Shown: positions 35,615 through 48,300 of the stretch, piece after piece
How positions within the stretch are numbered: position 1 is the stretch's first letter
How the letters are laid out: the number at the start of each line of letters is the position of its first letter
Source of the DNA: Buddleja alternifolia
Taxonomy: Eukaryota > Streptophyta > Magnoliopsida > Lamiales > Scrophulariaceae
Assembly: GCA_019426215.1 (NCBI GenBank)
Contig: CM033401.1
Coordinates: 12,033,134 to 12,097,133 of the forward strand
DNA length: 64,000 bases
Reading direction: 5' to 3'
Program-made: the position numbers and the translations under genes
The notes under the pieces: generated by a model
The model's database searches: none
Seen by the model: the letters and a program-made list of their open reading frames with translations, nothing else
Told to the model about the DNA's origin: nothing

Positions 35615-35755
35615 AATTTTATGGTGGACCGAGACCATTGGTCCCGATCCACAAATCACCATTAGATTGGGGGTAATTTAGTAATTGCCCCCCTCCTAGT
35701 GGGGGATCCAATGGTGATTTGTGGACCGGAACCAATGATCTCGATCCACCATAGT
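35615..35755. mobile_element. Hairpin MITE
   Basis: tatggtggaccgagaccatt...caaatcaccattagat (left) pairs with the complement of ccaatggtgatttgtgg...gatctcgatccaccata (right), about 50 bp per arm at roughly 85 percent by eye, with a short gggggtaatt/aattgccccc inner stem. Similar flanks (ctcaaattggtgaa and ctcaatttgggtgaa) may be an imperfect target duplication. Confidence 0.7.
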
Positions 35756-35885
35756 ATTGCCCCTCAATTTGGGTGAATCATGTGGGCACTCGGGCACCAA
35801 AGTTTTATAGATTGGACCGATTAGACAGATTGATCACACACCCAACTTGGGTTGTGGATCAAGTTTGGGTCTTGTATATATCTTT

Positions 35886-36751
35886 GGGTAAAATACATTT
35901 TGTACCCCTAAACTATATATTCATTTTGTCTCATTCAGGTGCCTAAACTATCAAATATAATAAAATGGTTCCTAAATTATCAAACGTAATAAAATAGTCC
36001 ATCGATTTGATAGACGTGTTTGATTTGCTGTGACATATTGCTGACGTGGTATTGAATTTGATATTTGCAATGTAGCCATTGAAAAAAAAATCCTATTTTA
36101 CCCTCACGTGCTTTAAACAAAATGAGTCTTTTGTGTACTTATAATTTTGTTATTTTTTAACCAATTGGTTACCATTTCTACGCACTTTTGTGCAGAAAAT
36201 AGTATACCGATTTTCTACTAATTTCTTATTGAAATTTACTTAAAGCTCTTTAAAATAAACTTTATGCCCAAACAAATCTTTTATAATATTTTATAATCCA
36301 AATAACTCATTTCACCAACTTTCCTTTCCAAAAAAATCTAACATTTAGGGTTAATAAATTTATGGATTTAAATGTCCTTAACTTTCTAGAGCACAAAAGA
36401 ATCAATAGTAGTTTTATCTAAAAAATTATTTATATAGAAACTTCATATCGTTAATTGATACTAATTATGATTTTAACTTTACATTTTAAGGTTTTTACTC
36501 TTCGTAAAAAAATTAAAAGTATATTTTAAATAATTACCATATTAAAAATAAAATAAATTATATAAAAATATTTAAAAATAACATTCGTATTATACTATTT
36601 ATCAATTTAAAAAATTAGCCGAACACGTCCTTAAGTCGAGGAACTATTTTGTTACGTTTGATAATTTAGGGACTATTTTGTTACATTTGATAGTTTAGGA
36701 ATCTAAATGATACAAAGTGAATAGTTAAGGGGTACAAGGTATATTTTACCC
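35886..36751. mobile_element. Mutator-like MITE, 866 bp
   Basis: Termini gggtaaaatacattttgtac (35886) and gtacaaggtatattttaccc (ending 36751) are inverted. The arms extend about 130 bp (cctaaactat, aaatggttcctaaattatcaaac against gtttgataatttagggacta). Flanking 9-mers tatatcttt (35877-35885) and tatattttt (36752-36760) match at 8 of 9. Interior is non-coding and AT-rich. Confidence 0.85.
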
Positions 36752-36987
36752 TATATTTTTTAGACAAAATAAATTTAACTCCCAATAAGCATTCGACAAG
36801 CGGTATCGTTGGATGAGAGAAATGTTGCAGGATAATTAAGGATATGTATAATCAATAGTCGTGATTGTACATATGTGCCTAGTAGCGACAGGAGACCTAC
36901 TCAATCATACAAAAGTGTCCAATTGTTGAGTGACACTTGTTCCAACTAGGTGCTTCTGTAAGTACCCAGCTTTTCATCTATTAGAAG

Positions 36988-37696
36988 CTATGATGTACGG
37001 ATACAGATACGGGGATACGAGTACAGTACGATACAGATACAAGATACGATAAATTTCAAAATTATAGGGTACGATATGTTGGGGATACGCATATATATAT
37101 ATATATATAATATTTAAAAATAAATTTTAGTCAATATATTTACTAACATAAATAAAACTGCAATACTGACACCATTTTATTGTTTATAAGTTGAAAAATC
37201 TTTGAAGGTAACCAAAAAACTTTATCATTTCCAGTGTACGAACGTTATTCCATCAGTACCAACAACTACATTCTTATCCAAAATCTTCGGTGATAAAGTA
37301 TAAATGATAGATATCACGTGAGGTAAGAGAAGAAAAAACATATATTTAAGAAGTGAAACCAAAGTAGTTTTCCTCTTTTAAGTTTTTTTTATTTGTTTAA
37401 CTCTTTAACATACGATAAAAGTCATTATTATATTCCTATTTTAACATAAAAAATATTATATAATATTCAAAAAATACTTCGCAAGATACCCAATGTGTAT
37501 CAAATACTTCAAAATCTGTATGAGATACGACATTCGGAAGTATCGGATACGGTGTCCAATCTTTTTTATTTATTTTAATTATTGGATACGTCAAATAAGT
37601 ATCCAATATGTATCGAACAAGTATCTAACGAGTATCGTATCCGATACGAATACTATACTGCACGACTTTAATTTTAGAAGTATCCATGCATCATAG
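36988..37696. mobile_element. Non-autonomous hAT element with GATAC-rich subterminal repeats
   Basis: Termini ctatgatgtacggatac (36988-37004) and gtatccatgcatcatag (37680-37696) are inverted with two mismatches. A perfect 8-bp target duplication attagaag flanks it (36980-36987 and 37697-37704), diagnostic of hAT. Dense ggatac/gatacag motifs follow the left end, and gtatcc/gtatcg/gatacg motifs crowd the last 200 bp. These are likely transposase-binding repeats. No coding region. Confidence 0.9.
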
Positions 37697-37976
37697 ATTA
37701 GAAGTAGCCTCTCTTAGTTTCAAAATTTTCATTCATTTTAGCATTCTTTCCTCCTATTGCTCTTAAGCTCTCTTATCAATAGATTTTGAGCTCTTTTGTC
37801 AAAGAGAGAGTTCTTAACATTATTTTGTTAGTCAATTTTGAGATATTTTTTTTTTGGTGTAAAGTAAGAAACTTTATTACCTACATGCATCATTTACAAC
37901 TTTCAACACACAGCATTACACATGGCAGTAGGCTTGTGTGTGCAAAAGACAAAAATTCAAGAAATTAAATTTCTAT

Positions 37977-40743
37977 CTAACTTTGTAGAATTTCTTCCAA
38001 GTATGTCCTATCTCTGTTAGTTAACTTTTGTGCTTTGTAACCTGTTATCCTTATACATAGCTCTCTCTTCACAATCTCAACCACAACATTCCATGGTCTT
38101 GCTTGTTGAGTAAACAATCTCCTGTTTCTTTCTTCCCATATTCTATACATTGCAGCCAACACACCTGCTATGAGGATCTTCTGTTTGAATTTCCAGCTCT
38201 TGAAAGCAAATTTTAGCCATCTTAACCATCTCCCAAAATAAACAGGACAACCCCTCACATTCAACCAATTCATAAGATACTGTATCAATGCGTTAGACCA
38301 ACCACAGCCAAAATAAAGATGCTCAACAGCTTCTATAGCATCATGACACAGCAAACAGGAACAATCAGTAAGCATAATGAACTTACCCAACCTTTCTCTG
38401 GTTAACATTTTTCTATGTAAAGCCAACCATGCTATGAAAGATTGTTTTGGGATATTGATTCTATTCCATGCTATTTCAGCCCCCAGAAACTCTGCCCTAG
38501 TGCCTTGAAGCCATTCATAGGCACTTTTAATAGAGTACACCCTTGTTTTTGTCAAAATCTATCTATTCTGGTTATAACCATCCTTTAATTTTTCTTTAAC
38601 AATGTTTATTTTCCTCCACGCCCAGCTACTATCCACAGGAGGATTATAGTCCCAAAAATCAGTGGACTTTAGATAGACACTTCCTATCCATTTTAGACAC
38701 TTCCTATCCATTTTACCCACAATGTGTCTTTCTTCTTGGATAAAGCCCACACTTGTTTACCAATAGCAGCAATATTCCATAACTTACAATTTTTCACATT
38801 TAAACCACCATATTTTTTCTTTGTACAGATACTATCCCAATTAACAAGAGCCATTTTAGCATGATTTTCCTTATTTCCCCACAAAAATATTTTGCACTTC
38901 TGTTCTATTTGTTTAATCACAGCTTGGGGTAACAAGAAAATGGAGGACCAATACACATAGAGTGACAACAGAACAAAATTGATGAGTTGGGTTTTACCTG
39001 CATAAGATAGGTTCCTGGATGCCCATCAAGTGAGTCTAACAGCAATTTTATCCACTAAGCTCTGACAATCCATTTTAGACCATTTGGTGGGTGATATTGG
39101 CACCCCCAAATATCTAATAGGAAACTCCCCCTCTCCAAATTCAGTGACTTGCATCAGTTCTTTTTTAATCTTTTGAGACACCCCTCTCACATACAAGTTA
39201 GATTTCCTTTGATTAGCATAAAGGCCAGATACAGTAGAGAACTTTGAAACTGATCCCAAAGTATTGTGACTGATTGAGTAGAAGTTTTGCAAAAGATCAT
39301 TAGATCATCTGCAAAGCATATGTTAGTGAGTTTGAGATGCTTACAAGCAGGATGGAATCTGAATCCATTGTGTATAGCTGCAATTCTCAGGCTCCTAGTC
39401 AGATACTCCATAACAAGGACAAAAAGCAAGGGTGAGATAGGATCGCCATGCCTTATCCCCCTTTGTCCTTTAAAGAACCCATGCACTGCACCATAAGTAC
39501 CAAGGAGTAACTCACTGTTTTCACACACTCCAGCACCCACTTGCTGAATTTCTGAGGAAACCTGTACCCCTCCAACATCTCCTGTAGAAAGTCCCATTCT
39601 ATAAAATCATAGGCTTTCCTTAGGTCTATTTTCATTAAGCACCCAGGAGAAACAGATTTCCTATTGTACAATCTTATAAGCTCTTGACTTATCAAAACAT
39701 TGTCTATAATAAACATATCTTTCACAAAAGCACCTTGGTTCTCATCCACCAAACTAGGTAACACTTCTGCTAGCCTGCTAGTTAGTAGCTTTGATATGCA
39801 TTTATACAAGGTATTGCAACATGCAATTGGTCTATACTCACTGGCCTGAGTAGGATTCTCCACCTTTGGCACAAGGGTTAGGAGGGTACTGTTAATCTAT
39901 TTCAATAGGTGCCCCTGTGGAAAAAAATCCAGCACTGCTTCTGTCACCCCATTTCCAACAATATCCTAAGCTTTTTTAAAAAAGTCACTGCCAAAACCAT
40001 CTGGCCCAGGGCTTTTATTACTGTCTATGCTAAACAAAGCATTTTTGATCTCTTCCCTGCTAAAAGGTCTAATCATCCCCATCTGTTGATCTATTGTAGG
40101 ATATTCCAAGTACCAGTTATGATTTACAAGAACTCTGTCAATTTTTGAAAAAATTCTCCTCCTAGGTTCATGACAATTATTCCAGGTGAAGGCATGCATG
40201 CGCCTTCCACCTCATTTCTTCCAGCTCACATACATCAAGACATTCCTGAAAATCAGCTATCTCAGTGACTGTTATTAGGGGCCCTCCAACTCGATTAGTA
40301 GGTTTAAGTACTGTATTGAAATCTCCCAATAGTAGCCAAGGTATATGTATTCTAGCCTGTTCCAATTTTAGATCCTCCCACAATGCTTTCCTTTCATGAA
40401 TATGATTGAAAGCATAAACCACAGAAAACATAAAGAACTTTTTTGTTATTTTATTAAAGCCTTTACAGTGAATAAGTTGTGGAGTAGACTTAATCACTGT
40501 AATTTCATAGTATTCTCTTCTCCATATTATCCAAATCCTTCCTCTAGGACTATCAGAAAGATTTGTAACATTGCCCCACCCTTGTGCAATACTATTATAC
40601 ACTTGATCATATTTTTGTCTTTTTATTTTATGCTCTAGGATACCTACCAACCCCAGACCATGTTTATTATAGAGAGCTTTCAATTCTCTCTGCCTATCAG
40701 GGCTATTCAACCCTCTAATGTTCCATACTCCTATGCTCCCCAT
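37977..40743 (-). pseudogene. LINE ORF2 (endonuclease, reverse transcriptase, zf-RVT), broken
   Basis: Starts MGSIGVWNIRGLN (40743), the typical start of an endonuclease/exonuclease/phosphatase domain, with LLLGDFN present (about 40350-40330). The end of the endonuclease (RRRIFSKIDRVLVNHNW, near 40140) runs straight into the reverse transcriptase start (KSPGPDGFGSDFF, near 40000), so the linker of usual size is missing. RT blocks follow: [38 protein letters not shown] and the catalytic FADD (39310-39300). A 20-bp tandem duplication (38675-38694 and 38695-38714) shifts the frame. The zf-RVT region (38555-37977; SAYEWLQG, CSCLLCHDAIEAVEHLYFGC) is intact and ends the element; no RNase H is seen. 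Confidence 0.85.
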
Positions 40744-42094
40744 GGTTAGTATCTGTGATGATAACTAACCCTGGCTCTACTTGAAACCCTTGGGTACTGT
40801 TGCTTGTTGAAGCCTTGTCTGTATTTCTTGCCATGTGTACCCCATCTCTGATTTTGTGTCCACTTCTATTAATAGTTATCCATGCATTCTCCTGCTGTTC
40901 TACAGGGGTTGGATTATGTCCTCTCTCTGGATTTGTGGCATTCATTTCCACACTGTCAGTTCCCTTTGATTTTTCAGTATTGACCTGAACCTTCTTTGGC
41001 AACCAAACTTGTTTCCCCTTCCTCTTTTTGCATTGTAAAATTTCATGTCCATACCCCTTGCAATGCTCACATACTACTGGCTTCCATTTATAAGTCACTT
41101 TTTGTTCCAAGACAATGCCCTTCTCAGTTGCAAAATATACTTGATCTGGCATATTCTTAGTGTCCACTTCTACCAGTAATCTAGCAAACTGGATCCTCTC
41201 TTTCTGCATGGTCATTTGATCAACAATAATAGGGGTGCCCACTAAACTTGCTATTTTACTTAATGATTGGCAGCTCCAATATTTGATATCTAGTTGTCCC
41301 AACCTAATCCAAATAGGGATTTTCTCAATGGTGCTCTTCCTATAGTCATAATTTTCAGTCCAGGGGCAATTATCAAGGGTTTCCCATCAAAATGCACAAT
41401 ACCTTGTTGCATGACAGTTTCCCTACTCTCAACAGCATGAAATCGCACAAAAAATAAGCCATTTTATTTCATAAGTATCTTGTCAATGCCCAACTTACAC
41501 CTTATTCTCCTAATGAAGCCATTGATTACTGAAGCCATTGATTACTGGATAAGGTGGATTTGCCCCAAGGATGTAACACACCACAGCAGAATTCCAGTAG
41601 TCAATCTCCGTTTGAATATCACCTGGTTCAATTCGTCCTATGTTCAGCCCATCTCTGGATTCAGGCTCCAAGTAGTTGAGCTTACACCTAGCCCCTCTCA
41701 ATTTGGTGATATCAAAATTATCCCAGACATTTCCTTGAGGTTTTTCCACTCCATTCGCAACCTCTACATCCCGCGCATCTTTTGAGGGGTTTGGTTCCCC
41801 TCCTTTGCCTTTCAGTTTCCATATACACTGAGCAAGTGTTTGCACAAGCTCCTCGCCCTGATCTGTCTGTACATCAGCCATTTGAGCGCATTTAAGTATC
41901 TCCTCCAGACTTCCAAGTGAATTTTGTCCCAATTCCTCCGTTTCATCACTTAGGGTTTCAGTCCGTAACTCAAGGGATCTCTGCACTTGTGACTTTTCAC
42001 TAGTCTCTACAAGTTTCTGAACGGGAGGGGTTGGTGTAGGGGTAGTCACATTCTCGTTGGTGGTTTTTGCAAGCCCCTTCTTCCTCTTGGCCAT
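40715..42094 (-). pseudogene. LINE ORF1 (Gag-like, zinc-knuckle RNA-binding protein), broken
   Basis: ATG at 42094 starts MAKRKKGLAK with a Pro/Thr-rich N-terminus. The frame is open to 41510, is broken near a 16-bp tandem duplication (tgaagccattgattac, 41514-41529 and 41530-41545), and resumes to 41302-40715. The later part has a CCHC knuckle CEHCKGYGHEILQC in a KWKPVVCEHC context typical of plant L1 ORF1 proteins. Its role in intact relatives is RNA packaging for reverse transcription. The C-terminal part overlaps the start of the endonuclease frame at 40743. Confidence 0.8.
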
Positions 42095-42214
42095 GGCCAG
42101 TAGGGTATGTTAGCATGAGGCTACAGTACGCCGAGAGAGAAGGAAGAAAAAAAATTCATGACCTTGACTTTCAATTTAATTTTGAAATTTGTAATGCTGT
42201 TATTTTGAGATATT

Positions 42215-44640
42215 CGTTTATACCTTAGAGAGACGTTGTCCTTAACCACAAGCACTAGTGGGAAACAATATTGTCTTAAGAACAAAGAGTGAAACTCTTG
42301 CCTCAATTATTTTCATCTTAAATAGTCATTGTAAAGGCACAAACTGTGTAAGAACACTTCATTTGTCTTTCTACCCTATTAGGTAACTTAAGACACTTCT
42401 TTGAGTGTTGAAAAAGTCCTAAAAATACCATTGAATATGTGATGCATATTGGGTCCTCAATAAGAATCTAACTCAACTTCAAACTCTCGCATACCTAAAA
42501 ATGGAATGGAAGGGAAATCTTTTGCAAAGTGTTGCACCTCCAACATTCAAGTTAGGAATTGTTATTATTATTTTCTCTTCAAGAAAAATAGAATACATAG
42601 TGAAAAATGTCTTATATGTATGACCGACTCAAAACCCTAATACAAAGCTATTTATGCTTTGTCCTTGCGTATTTTATCGTTGGGGCTTCCGAAGGGTGTA
42701 ATTCATATCCTTAATTATATACTCAAATTCAACCTATTTGCATCCAATCCTGTTTTGCCATTATCATGTTCTTTATAGGACCCAATTAAGGTGGAATTAG
42801 CCTATTATAACTCACTCTCCGATGTTAATTAAGTGGTTTACTCCAACCCATTTAATTACGTTTTTCAAAAGAAATTGGAACATATTTTTTGGCTCTGGTC
42901 ATATTACATATTTCGCCCATATCATCATATTAATTTGATTAATTCAGATGTTCAAAGGAAGATTTAATCTCATGTAAGAATTAAGATACATATGTTATCT
43001 ATATTTTCTATCAAACTTTAAGTGAAGCAATACTCTGCGGTCATGAGTCATTTTAGAAGCTCCAACAATACAAAATTCTAAAATAATGACAATCATTTAT
43101 ATTATATTTAAAAAAATCACGTAAATTCCATCATATACAAATAATTAAGTAAGAAACTTCTTAGTAAATTTCATCTTACACGAATAATTAAGAAACAAAC
43201 TTCCTAAAGCCACCCGAGCGTTTCCTAGCTAACTTGAGAATGCCAACACATATGTACTCTTAGCATGTGGCGTCCGTGCGTACACATGACTCCCATAAAC
43301 ATAAAGTTACTTTTTAGATGGATCTTTAGATGCAATGCATATTCTCTAGTTACAAAGAAGTACAGACTATCACACTTTCACTTTTGGATAACTCAAATAT
43401 AATAGACTGATTCAAAAAGTCAAACAAATTATTGTCAACCTTTCTTACTATTAGTTAAAAAAATATATTACAACTTATAATAAATGTAACGTAGCAAGCA
43501 ATTGAAATGTTGATGTATACAGGATATTAGTTCGTCAAAACTCATATTATATACGTATAATATCCGTATGTATATATCTTTGAAAAATACATCCGTTTCT
43601 CGTTTATATTCTGAACGCAATGAATATTACTCGTACTTTTGAGTTGAACCTTACAGTATACGTATTTTACGTATCATATATTATATTTGACGAATAATAC
43701 TTTAATTTTGACAAAAATAAATTATTATTTTTTATTTAAAACTTGAAAATTATAATTAATTTATATAAGAACTAACTGAGTATTATGCTATTAAAAACTA
43801 CAAATGCTAATAATTTTCAAGATATTAATTATTTCAACTACCGACTCAAATAAAACACTATTTTTATAATTAAAAACGAGTACAAGAAATATATCTTATA
43901 AACTCATATAAAAATAAGTGTTTCTATTTTTACTCCCAAATAATTTATTTATATTCATACGTTCAAGAAATTCGTTTAGTTTCCATTTTTATATTTTTTA
44001 GCCGGTTTTTTCTCCATAACTTTCGGCAAAATTTTACAATACACCTCGTACGTATTAAATGAGCAATTTCTAACAGCCCAATTTTTAACTAACTAGGATA
44101 GGGACTAGGAAGTAATGCATGGAAAATTCTTGGGTACATAGGGTCCTGAACACGAAGTGACATGTATTGTGCCACCTACTGATGTAGCACAATATAAATC
44201 ACTTGGTGTATGAAAAATTCGGTGCACTAAAGAATTTTCCGTAATATATAGAACAAAAATCCAAATAGACCAAAAAGAGCAAAATGTTTTCATAAAATTT
44301 TGTCTGGAGAGCATGAAACAAATTGACAAGAGATGAGAGAGAGAGATGAGAGAGAGAGAGGAGAATAATAACAACCCAACTACCAAATTTGACTGGCAAT
44401 AATGAGAATAATAACAAGTGCCAATCATGAATCCTTGTTGTTTGAGTTTGCCGCAAAAATCGGTGTCTCGTCCCATTTTATCTCCTTTTCTTTCAATCAC
44501 AGCTGAAACATTTACAACGCCAAAAACACTTGTAACATAATGACAATATAACTAGCAGATAAAAATGTCTATCAGTATATTATTTAATTAAGCCGAATAT
44601 TAAGCATTACACCTCATTGAAAGCTTATTTTAAGATACTT
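42215..44640. other. Intergenic spacer upstream of the XBAT32-like gene
   Basis: AT-rich with a GA-rich microsatellite (about 44332-44372, gagagagatgagagagag). The right part presumably includes the XBAT32-like promoter and 5' UTR. No bounded element was recognised. Sequence on both sides of the LINE target (37705-37834 and 42215-42310) reads as one continuous stretch, possibly an older LTR. Confidence 0.35.
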
Positions 44641-45383
44641 TATTTAGAGAGAGAAAGGAATGCAGAGGGATTCTTGGGGGATGATTGTCTGTCATTAATA
44701 TTTGTTATTGGCGGTTACAAAAAGAAGAAGAGGAAAAAGGGGGAAAAAATTAGAAAAATACCCCATTTTTGTTGAGTTCTGTGGGGTGGTGGAATTTGGG
44801 CTTGACATTTCATCAAACATGTGAGGGTTGGTATTTTTGTTGTAATTATTGTTCTGGATCTCCCGGAAAAATTTGGAATCTGGGTTTGATTTTGGGGCAA
44901 ATTTTGGAGGTGGGTTTTGAGTAATTTCTTTATTTTTTCGGGGGAATTGCAGAATATTGATATATTGAGGGGAAAATGAGAAGTGGGGTGTTTGAATGTT
45001 TCTCAATTTCTATCAATTGGTTGTAAAGGCTGAATTTTTATTCATTTTTGAGCTTGGTCTCTTTCAAGATAGAATTGTTTATTTCTTGCCATATATCAAT
45101 GATGATTAAGTTGCAATTGCAAATAGGTGTATAAGCATTGGGTGCTGTGACATTCCTACAGTTGCAACATTTTAATGTTTATAGATGTATGTACAGGTCA
45201 AGATTGGTTTAAAGGTAGTTGTTGTTTAGGTAGAAAACATGGTAAATGTGTGTAAAGAGTTGGTAAATTGGTGAGATTCCTATGATGAGAAACGGTATAT
45301 GTGTGTTTTTATAGTTTTCTCTTAGTGCTGATTTTGATTGTTGATTTCATGTTTTGAGGGGATTATAGAGATAGGGTGAAAAA

Positions 45384-48300
45384 ATGAGATTTTTGAGTCT
45401 TGTGGGTAATTCTTTTGGATGTTCTGCGTCGGGGGAGCGTTTGGTCTCTGCAGCAAGAGATGGTGATCTTCAAGAAGCCAAGGCATTGTTGGACTATAAT
45501 CCTCGCCTCGCGAGATATTCCACGTTTGGCGTTCGTAATTCGCCTTTGCACTATTCTGCAGCTCAAGGTCATCATGAGGTATATATATCACAGTTTATGT
45601 GATTTATCTGGAAATATCAGATAAAGTGTAATAATCTTTTGATGATGTTTGTATAATGTCATCTTTAGATTGTTTCGCTCTTGCTCGAGTCTGGAGTTGA
45701 TATTAATCTCAGGAACTATCGCGGGCAGGTATTGATTTTTGGCTCTTATTTATATCATCAATTGTAAATTCAGTTCTTTTAATACTAGAACCAAAAGATG
45801 ATTCATGGTAATAGTCATTGCGGTATTTTAGTAGGAACGTTAAAGGGTTTTATTGTCCATTTTGTGACAGACTGCCCTGATGCAAGCTTGTCAATATGGT
45901 CATTGGGAGGTTGTTCAGACTCTCATACTTTTTAAAGCCAATGTACGACGTCTTATGGTTTCATATACTATTTCTTTAATAAGGATAAGTTGAATTGAAA
46001 TTAAGTGTACGACATAAATTTGTCATTGTTTTGTTGTTTAGATTCACAGAGCTGATTATCTCAATGGAGGCACTGCACTCCACTTAGCTGCATTAAATGG
46101 CCATTCTCGATGCATTCGTCTTCTCCTTGCTGATCACATTCCAAGCATACCCAATTTATGCAATATTTTAAAGAACAGATCAAGAAGTGATGAAACTGTT
46201 TCAGAGTTTGATGAAGGGTATTTCATGTCAAAATTTTCTTTTTGACTTAAATGACTTTTATCATATGCAGTTATGTGATGTTATTTTATTTTTTATTTGA
46301 TTTTCTTTCTTCTTTTGATTTTATTTTTATTTTTTGTTTTTTGGGTTTTTAGTGCGCTCTATGAAGAAATCAATAGACCTGCTGATGGTGGAGTCACAGC
46401 CCTTCATATGGCTGCACTCAATGGGCATGTCGAAGCTGTTCATCTCCTTCTGGATTTAGGGGCTTCAGTATCTCAGATAACGGTTGAAGATGGGACTACT
46501 ATTGATTTAATAGGTGTGTTGGATTTTTTTCGTTCTTTTTGCATTCATATATTGTCCATTAGCACTTTTGCCATTGTTATATATTTTTAAATATCTGTTT
46601 AAGTGCAATTTATCACACTTGTGAACGATAGTTTCTGATTCCGAGAATTTGTTCATTTTGTTTGATTGCTTGTAATTCTTGTTTTCGGTTATGTTCATTT
46701 GTTTAAGTGCAGCTTATCAATATGTTATGAGGCTGAAACTTAGTTACATGTTTTAAATGTTTTCCTACAGGTGCTGGAAGCACGCCACTCCATTATGCTG
46801 CTTGTGGTGGTAATGCACAGTGTTGTCAGGTAAGTTTATTTGGTGACGAACGAATATCAATATCCATACAAATGGGAGTAATATTTTTTCATTTGTCTAT
46901 TTCCAGCTTTTGATTGCCAAGGGTTCTAGTCTAACCACAGAAAACGCAAACGGGTATGGTTTTTGTAATTTTATTGAGTTGCTTTACATGAAAATATTCA
47001 GGCTCGCATCACGGGTTTTTTTTTTTTTTTTTTTTTGTAATTGGAGGTACAATCAACCAAAACTATATGATAATACAGTATCTCTTTTAATGATTTTGTT
47101 TGTAATATGAGCTTAACTTCAGTTAACTCACATTTGTCTGCAATACAATGTTGTTGTTGTTCATGGAGTAAATAGAAAATGTACTGGGAAAAAATTAGAC
47201 TAGATATGAACATGGAAGCAATATTTGTCTTGATTCAAATGAAGCAATTGTTCGTTTTTTTTTTTTTTAATAAATTCTCTTGAGAAATCTCTTGACTGTC
47301 ATCTCTTGAGTTTATTTAACTTATTCGATTGTAATAATTTTATTTCATCTTGTAATAGTTTCATTCATGATGCAAGAGTAAATTATGTTTCTCTTCTCAG
47401 ACTGGTGGTCATAAGCTGCTCTTAATAACTCCAACATAGTGTCATAGTTATCATGATTGCAAAAATCAATCATTTGGCCAATTGAAAACATAATCTTAAT
47501 TGTCGAAGTTTGGTTGATCGTTCAGAAATCATATTTGAGTCTTTCCTGGCTAGTGAAATCCTCTTTCTCAATTTTTCATACATCGAGAACTTAAGAAATT
47601 CTCTTTTTATGGAGTTTTATTCTGTTTCTAACTTTCTGTTAAGCATTTTTTCCCCTCGACTTACTATTCTACTCTGCATGTTCGAAGATGGACTCCTTTG
47701 ATGGTTGCTCGTTCATGGCATAGAGATTGGCTTGAGGAAGTTTTAAGTCAACGACCAGTTGACCAACCGAGACTCAGTCCGTCACCATTTTTATGTCTTC
47801 CTCTCAGGAGCCTTGTTGATATTGCTAGGTGAGCAGAAGTCACACTAATTCATTACCCTGTCCTATATAAACCATACAAACTGTTTATGAATTTGTATAT
47901 AGAGTAAATTGCATAGACTCCCCTGCTTGAGACCCTAACCCCTATTACGTTTTCACCCAATGTCATATAAAACATATTACAATTTCAACTTTTGTTTTTC
48001 GAGTTATCAGGATCAGGGGGTATCTTTGGTAATTTGCAAAACCTCAGGGACTCGTGGTAATTACCCAATAAGTGAGGGGGTTGCATGTAATTATTCCTTG
48101 TATAAATTAGAAATCTATAGTTAGTACTCCTTGTTATTTTATCTCTTTAAACAGAACCATATAAAATTACAATGTGTTTCCATTAGTTGAAGAATGTATC
48201 CTTGTTTTGTGATATTTTCAGAGAATGTGGATGGAGAAGCAGCGATATGGCCTCTGCGTGTTTAGATCCATGTGTCGTTTGCTTGGAAAGAAAGTGTACA

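Larger units (their letters stand above)
37848..42201 (-). mobile_element. Near full-length L1-type LINE with perfect 13-bp target duplication
   Basis: Flanked by attttgagatatt at 37835-37847 and 42202-42214. The poly(A) end is the T-run at 37848, and a 5' UTR runs from 42201 to the ORF1 ATG at 42094. Both ORFs are present, but frameshifts (two caused by 16- and 20-bp tandem duplications), stops and a deletion between the endonuclease and the reverse transcriptase inactivate it. Confidence 0.92.

Noticed and set aside
44105..44500. Two open frames on the minus strand upstream of XBAT32
   Set aside because: Frames overlap a GA microsatellite and have no recognisable content.
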